From Streptomyces sp. CB02980 (GTDB lineage Bacteria; Actinomycetota; Actinomycetes; Streptomycetales; Streptomycetaceae), in contig NZ_JACSCH020000018.1 of assembly GCF_014451325.2 (NCBI RefSeq), forward strand, positions 62,001 through 126,000: a DNA stretch of 64,000 nt, in the 5' to 3' direction. This document shows positions 60,808-64,000 of this stretch, in pieces. The notes beneath the pieces are model-generated. The model was not told the origin of the DNA. It saw only the letters and a program-made list of their open reading frames with translations, and searched no databases. The translations under genes and the position numbers were made by a program. The first letter of the stretch is position 1, and each line of letters begins with the position of its first letter.

Positions 60808-60870
60808 GTCCTGCTCCTTGGTGTTCCGTGTGTCGCTTCCTGCTGACAGGGATGACTCTGGCGGCCGGCT

Positions 60871-60953
60871 GTTCGGGAACGGCTCGGGTTCTGTTCGGGC
60901 CGGGTTCGGGTGGGGAGCGGGCCGGGTTCGGGTGCGGAGCGGGCCTGTTCGGG
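60871..60953. promoter_or_regulatory. array of eight heptamers spaced 11 bp: predicted SARP binding site
   Basis: GTTCGGG/GCTCGGG/GAGCGGG-type heptamers start at 60871, 60882, 60893, 60904, 60915, 60926, 60937 and 60947. Seven are in perfect 11-bp register and the last is one base short. SARP regulators bind heptameric direct repeats with 11-bp period. It lies between the divergent SDR and SARP genes. Confidence 0.65.
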
Positions 60954-61039
60954 CCGGGCCCGTCCTGGACGAAGGGGGGCCGCGGGGGCCTGCTCGGACC
61001 GGCTCGGGCGGGTGATCGACGCCGGGTTACGGTGGCCGT

Positions 61040-64000
61040 ATGCGATTCGCGGTGCTGGGGGAGACGGCCGTACGGACCGAGGACGGCACACCCGTCCGGG
61101 TCCCCGAGCTCAAGGTGCGGGCCCTGCTCGCCGCGCTCCTTGTCGACGCGGGCCGACCGGTCTCCGCGTTCCGGCTCGTCGACGACCTGTGGGGCGACGA
61201 GCCGCCCGGCAACCCGCTGCGGGCCCTCCAGGCCAAGGTCTCCCAGCTGCGCCGTGCCTTCGAGGAGGCCGAGCCCGGCGGGCGCGAGCTCGTCGTCACG
61301 CAGGCGCCCGGCTATCTCCTCGCTGTACCCGAAGGAGCCCTGGACGCCCATGAGTTCGCGCGGCTCGCCGCCCGGGCGCGGGAGACGGCGGACCCGCGCG
61401 ACAGGGCCGTGCTGCTCGGCGAGGCGCTCGGCCTGTGGCGGGGCCCGGCGTTCGCCGAGTTCGCGGAGGAGCCGTTCGCGCGGGCCGCGGCCGACCGGCT
61501 GGAGGAGGAACGGCTCGTCGTCCGAGAGACACTGGCAGAGGCGCGCCTGGACTCCGGCGAACAGGACGTACTGGCCGGGGAGTTGGCGGAGCTCCTCGCC
61601 CTGCATCCGCTGCGCGAGCGGCTACGGGCGGTGCAGCTGCGGGCCCTCTACCGGGCGGGGCGGCAGAGCGAGGCGCTCGCCGGGTACGAGGAGCTGCGCA
61701 CCCTCCTCGCCGACGAGCTCGGCCTCGACCCGAGCCCCGAACTGGCCGCGCTCCACGCGGCGATGCTGCGACAGGACGCCTCGCTCTCGGCGCCGGCGGC
61801 CGCGCCGTCCGCCGCGGTCCGTGCGACGCCACGGCCGACCGCGAGCGGGAGTCCCGTGCGGGGCAATCTGTTCAAGCCGCTCACCGGGATCGTCGGACGC
61901 GACGCGGCCGTGGCCGAGGTGCGGGAGCTGCTCACCGAGCGGCGGCTCGTCACGCTCACCGGGCCCGGCGGGGTCGGGAAGACCCGGCTCGCCGTGGAGG
62001 CGGCCGGGCGGGCGCGCGAGGAGTTCGCGGACGGGGTGTGGCTCGTCGAGTTCGCCGGCGCACGCGGGGAGCTCGCCGAGGTCGTCGCCGCCGCGCTCGA
62101 ACTCCGCGACGACGGGGTGTGGGGGCTGCGGCCCGAGGGGGAGAGGGCGCTCACCACGGCCGAACGGCTGGCCGAGGTCCTGCGCGGCAGGCGCACGCTG
62201 CTCGTCCTCGACAACTGCGAACACGTCGTCGACGAGGCGGCCTCGCTCGCCGAGCTGCTGCTGCGCACCGCGCCCGGTCTGGTCGTCCTGACGACCAGCC
62301 AGGAGCCGCTCGCCCTCGCGGGCGAGACGCTGTGGGCGGTGGAGCCGCTCGACGGGGACGGCGCGGTGGAACTGTTCACGGCGCGGGCGGCGGCCTCGGC
62401 ACCCGGGTTCGGGTCCGGCGCGGCCCTCGACCCCGCCACCCAGGAGGCGGTACGGGCCATCTGCCGTCGCCTCGACGGCATCCCCCTCGCCCTGGAACTG
62501 GCCGCCACCCGCGTCCGGGCCCTCGGGGTGCACGGGCTCCTGGCGCGGCTCGACGACCGCTTCCGCCTCCTCGACGCGGGGCTGCGCGGCGCGCCGGCCC
62601 GGCAGCAGACCCTGCGGGCGGTCATCGACTGGAGCTGGGAGCTGCTCGGCGAGCAGGAGCGAACGGTGCTGCGGCGCCTGGCCGTTCACGCGGAGGGCTG
62701 CACGCTGGGGGCGGCGGAGGAGGTGTGCGCGGACGGGGCGACGTCGGGAGACGCGGCATCCGGAGACGTGGCATCGGGAGACGCGGCATCCGGAGGCGCG
62801 GAATCGGGAGACGCGGCATCCGGAGGCACGGAATCGGGAGGTGCGGAATCGGGAGGTTCCGAAGAGGTGTCCGCCGGGGACGTCCTCGGACTGCTCGCCC
62901 GCCTCGTCGACCGCTCGCTCGTCGTGGCGGTCGACGGTCCGGACGGACCGCGCTACCGGCTCCTGGAGTCCGTCGCCGCGTACTGCCTCGAACGGCTTGA
63001 GGGCGCGGGCGAGACGGAGGCCGTACGGGACCGGCACCTGACCCACTACCTGCTGCTGGCCGAGGACGCCGAGCCCGCCCTGCGCGGCCCCGGCCAGCGC
63101 CGCCGGCTCGCCCACCTCGACGCCGAGACGTCGAACCTGCGGGCCGCCCTGGACCGGGCGCTCGCCGCGCCCGGCACCGGGCGGAACGCCGAGGCGGCGC
63201 TCCGGCTCGTCGACGCGCTCGCCTGGTACTGGGTCATGCGGGGCCGCCTCGGCGAGGCGCTCCGCTCGGCGACGGCGGCGCTGCGGGCGGTGCTCCCGGA
63301 CCAGGAGGGCGCGGCGCGGCCCGAACAGGCCTCGCTCCGCGCCCGCGTGGAGGTCTGGCGCACGGGTCTGGCGATCATGGGCGGCGACGGCACGGACCGG
63401 CGGCAGCGGATCGCGAAGGCCCTCACGGCCCACGACGAGGCCGAGCCGCTCCGCCCCTCGGACCACGCGTGGGCGCGCTGGTTCCTCGCGCACGCGCTCT
63501 GCGGGACGGGCAGCCAGAGCGAGGGCGGCCGACTGACGGGGGAGGCGCTCGACGGGGCCCGGGCCCACGGGGACCGCTGGGTCGAGGCGGCGGCGCTCGC
63601 GGATCGCTCGGTGCAGCGGCTGCTCGGCGGCGACGTGGCGGGCGCGGAGGAGGACGCGGCCGGGTCGGACGCGCTGTTCGCGGAGGTCGGCGACGCGTGC
63701 TGCCGGCTGTGGTCGGTGTACCCGCTGGCGACGGTCGCCGAGATCCACGGGGAGTACGAGCGCGCGGACCGGCTCAAGCGGGCGGGCCTGGCGGCGGCGG
63801 AGGGCCTCGGCCTGACGACCGAGGTGCCGGACCTGCTGGCCGGGATCGGGCGTACGGCCCTGCTGAGAGGCGATCTGGCCGAGGCGCGGGCGTACCACGC
63901 GGCGGCGCGGGAGCGGGCGGTCGAGGTCGGGTTCCGGGCGGGCGAGATCAACGCGGTGCTCGGCCTCGGCCTGGGTGCCCGACGCGAGGGCCTGGTCGAC
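61040..64000 (+). CDS. AfsR-type SARP regulator (3' end outside the window)
   Basis: 987 codons are visible with no stop, from ATG 61040. Residues 1-95 form the OmpR-type winged helix (VPELKVRALLAALLVDAGRP, LRALQAKVSQLRRAFEE). Residues 100-245 are the BTAD domain (DAHEFARLAARARE, ELLALHPLRERLRAVQLRAL). An NB-ARC/STAND ATPase follows, with P-loop GPGGVGKT (308-315) and LLVLDNCEHVVDEA. The region from about 660 on is TPR-like helical repeats. Such large SARPs sense signals through ATPase and TPR parts and switch on antibiotic genes. A 15-bp minisatellite lies in the middle. It probably governs the divergent SDR operon and possibly the terpene/acyl cluster. Confidence 0.88.
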   Translation, partial: MRFAVLGETAVRTEDGTPVRVPELKVRALLAALLVDAGRPVSAFRLVDDLWGDEPPGNPLRALQAKVSQLRRAFEEAEPGGRELVVTQAPGYLLAVPEGALDAHEFARLAARARETADPRDRAVLLGEALGLWRGPAFAEFAEEPFARAAADRLEEERLVVRETLAEARLDSGEQDVLAGELAELLALHPLRERLRAVQLRALYRAGRQSEALAGYEELRTLLADELGLDPSPELAALHAAMLRQDASLSAPAAAPSAAVRATPRPTASGSPVRGNLFKPLTGIVGRDAAVAEVRELLTERRLVTLTGPGGVGKTRLAVEAAGRAREEFADGVWLVEFAGARGELAEVVAAALELRDDGVWGLRPEGERALTTAERLAEVLRGRRTLLVLDNCEHVVDEAASLAELLLRTAPGLVVLTTSQEPLALAGETLWAVEPLDGDGAVELFTARAAASAPGFGSGAALDPATQEAVRAICRRLDGIPLALELAATRVRALGVHGLLARLDDRFRLLDAGLRGAPARQQTLRAVIDWSWELLGEQERTVLRRLAVHAEGCTLGAAEEVCADGATSGDAASGDVASGDAASGGAESGDAASGGTESGGAESGGSEEVSAGDVLGLLARLVDRSLVVAVDGPDGPRYRLLESVAAYCLERLEGAGETEAVRDRHLTHYLLLAEDAEPALRGPGQRRRLAHLDAETSNLRAALDRALAAPGTGRNAEAALRLVDALAWYWVMRGRLGEALRSATAALRAVLPDQEGAARPEQASLRARVEVWRTGLAIMGGDGTDRRQRIAKALTAHDEAEPLRPSDHAWARWFLAHALCGTGSQSEGGRLTGEALDGARAHGDRWVEAAALADRSVQRLLGGDVAGAEEDAAGSDALFAEVGDACCRLWSVYPLATVAEIHGEYERADRLKRAGLAAAEGLGLTTEVPDLLAGIGRTALLRGDLAEARAYHAAARERAVEVGFRAGEINAVLGLGLGARREGLVD
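62741..62860 (+). repeat. 15-bp minisatellite inside the SARP gene (eight units)
   Basis: Units of GCATCGGGAGACGCG and variants encode (A/E)SGD/GA repeats at residues 568-607, in a loop between the ATPase/winged-helix part and the TPR region. Being a multiple of three, copy-number change keeps the frame. Confidence 0.85.

Noticed and set aside
57746..61606. A single 1286-codon minus frame covering MFS, oxidoreductase and SDR
   Set aside because: Only the MFS part (57746-59227) is real in this frame; upstream it is a shadow of the oxidoreductase and SDR genes, which lie in other frames.
61435..63898. Long frames on both strands over the SARP gene
   Set aside because: The true reading frame starts at 61040 and runs off the right edge; it shows wHTH, BTAD, P-loop and TPR parts that the others lack.

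Overview
The window is high-GC actinobacterial DNA, almost certainly Streptomyces. The genes use G/C-ending third codons, many start with GTG, and the gene families are typical of the genus (SARP/AfsR regulator, WhiB-like protein, OhrR/Ohr, phosphocholine-type phospholipase C, IS5-type elements). It divides into a prophage (about 1-27.8 kb), a scar of insertion sequences and broken genes (27.8-33.3 kb) ending at a prophage attachment site, and host chromosome (33.3-64 kb).

Prophage. All genes are on the + strand in siphovirus order. Tail genes come first (tape measure running in from the left edge, distal tail, two minor tail proteins, tail fibre), then lysis (XhlA-like coiled-coil membrane protein, endolysin, holin). 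After a terminator come a tandem-HTH regulator and the recombination/replication block: Sak4-like RecA-fold ATPase, Cas4-like exonuclease, and a winged-helix replication protein whose gene carries four palindromic 20-bp iterons, a layout like lambda gene O/ori. A long run of small genes follows, including a C5-cytosine methyltransferase, a WhiB-like protein, a RusA-type resolvase, a PP2C-like phosphatase and an N6-methylase-like protein without a catalytic motif. Blocks of these genes are preceded by a family of near-identical promoters (core GCATATAGAATAGAAGC), an 11-base leader ACCTCTTGGAG recurs five times, and GC hairpins sit in many gaps. Head genes, integrase and repressor are not in the window.

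Scar. From 27.8 to 32.8 kb there is a truncated IS5-type element, fragments of a Mu-type transposase and of a helicase, one intact membrane-protein gene, a frameshifted FG-GAP fragment, and two complete IS5-type elements lying back to back and sharing one TA. The 3' half of a tRNA-Met(CAT) at 33294-33341, with short GGACA repeats just upstream, marks the right attachment site.

Chromosome. 33.9-47.9 kb is a co-oriented Pst-type ABC transporter locus (pstC, pstA, two PstS-like proteins, pstB) interleaved with secreted and wall proteins: a large tail-anchored protein, an Ig-repeat protein, a DUF916-like/LAxTG fusion and a sortase-fold protein lacking catalytic His and Cys. A secreted phospholipase C and a divergent ohr/ohrR pair follow.

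51.4-57.7 kb is a compact biosynthetic cluster: P450, Nudix hydrolase, DxDD class II terpene cyclase, ACP and ketosynthase in one tightly coupled operon, with a divergent WS/DGAT-type acyltransferase. Next to it lie an SDR-NAD(P)H oxidoreductase-MFS exporter operon and a divergent AfsR-type SARP gene running off the right edge. The intergenic region between them holds eight heptamers at an 11-bp repeat, the known geometry of SARP binding sites.
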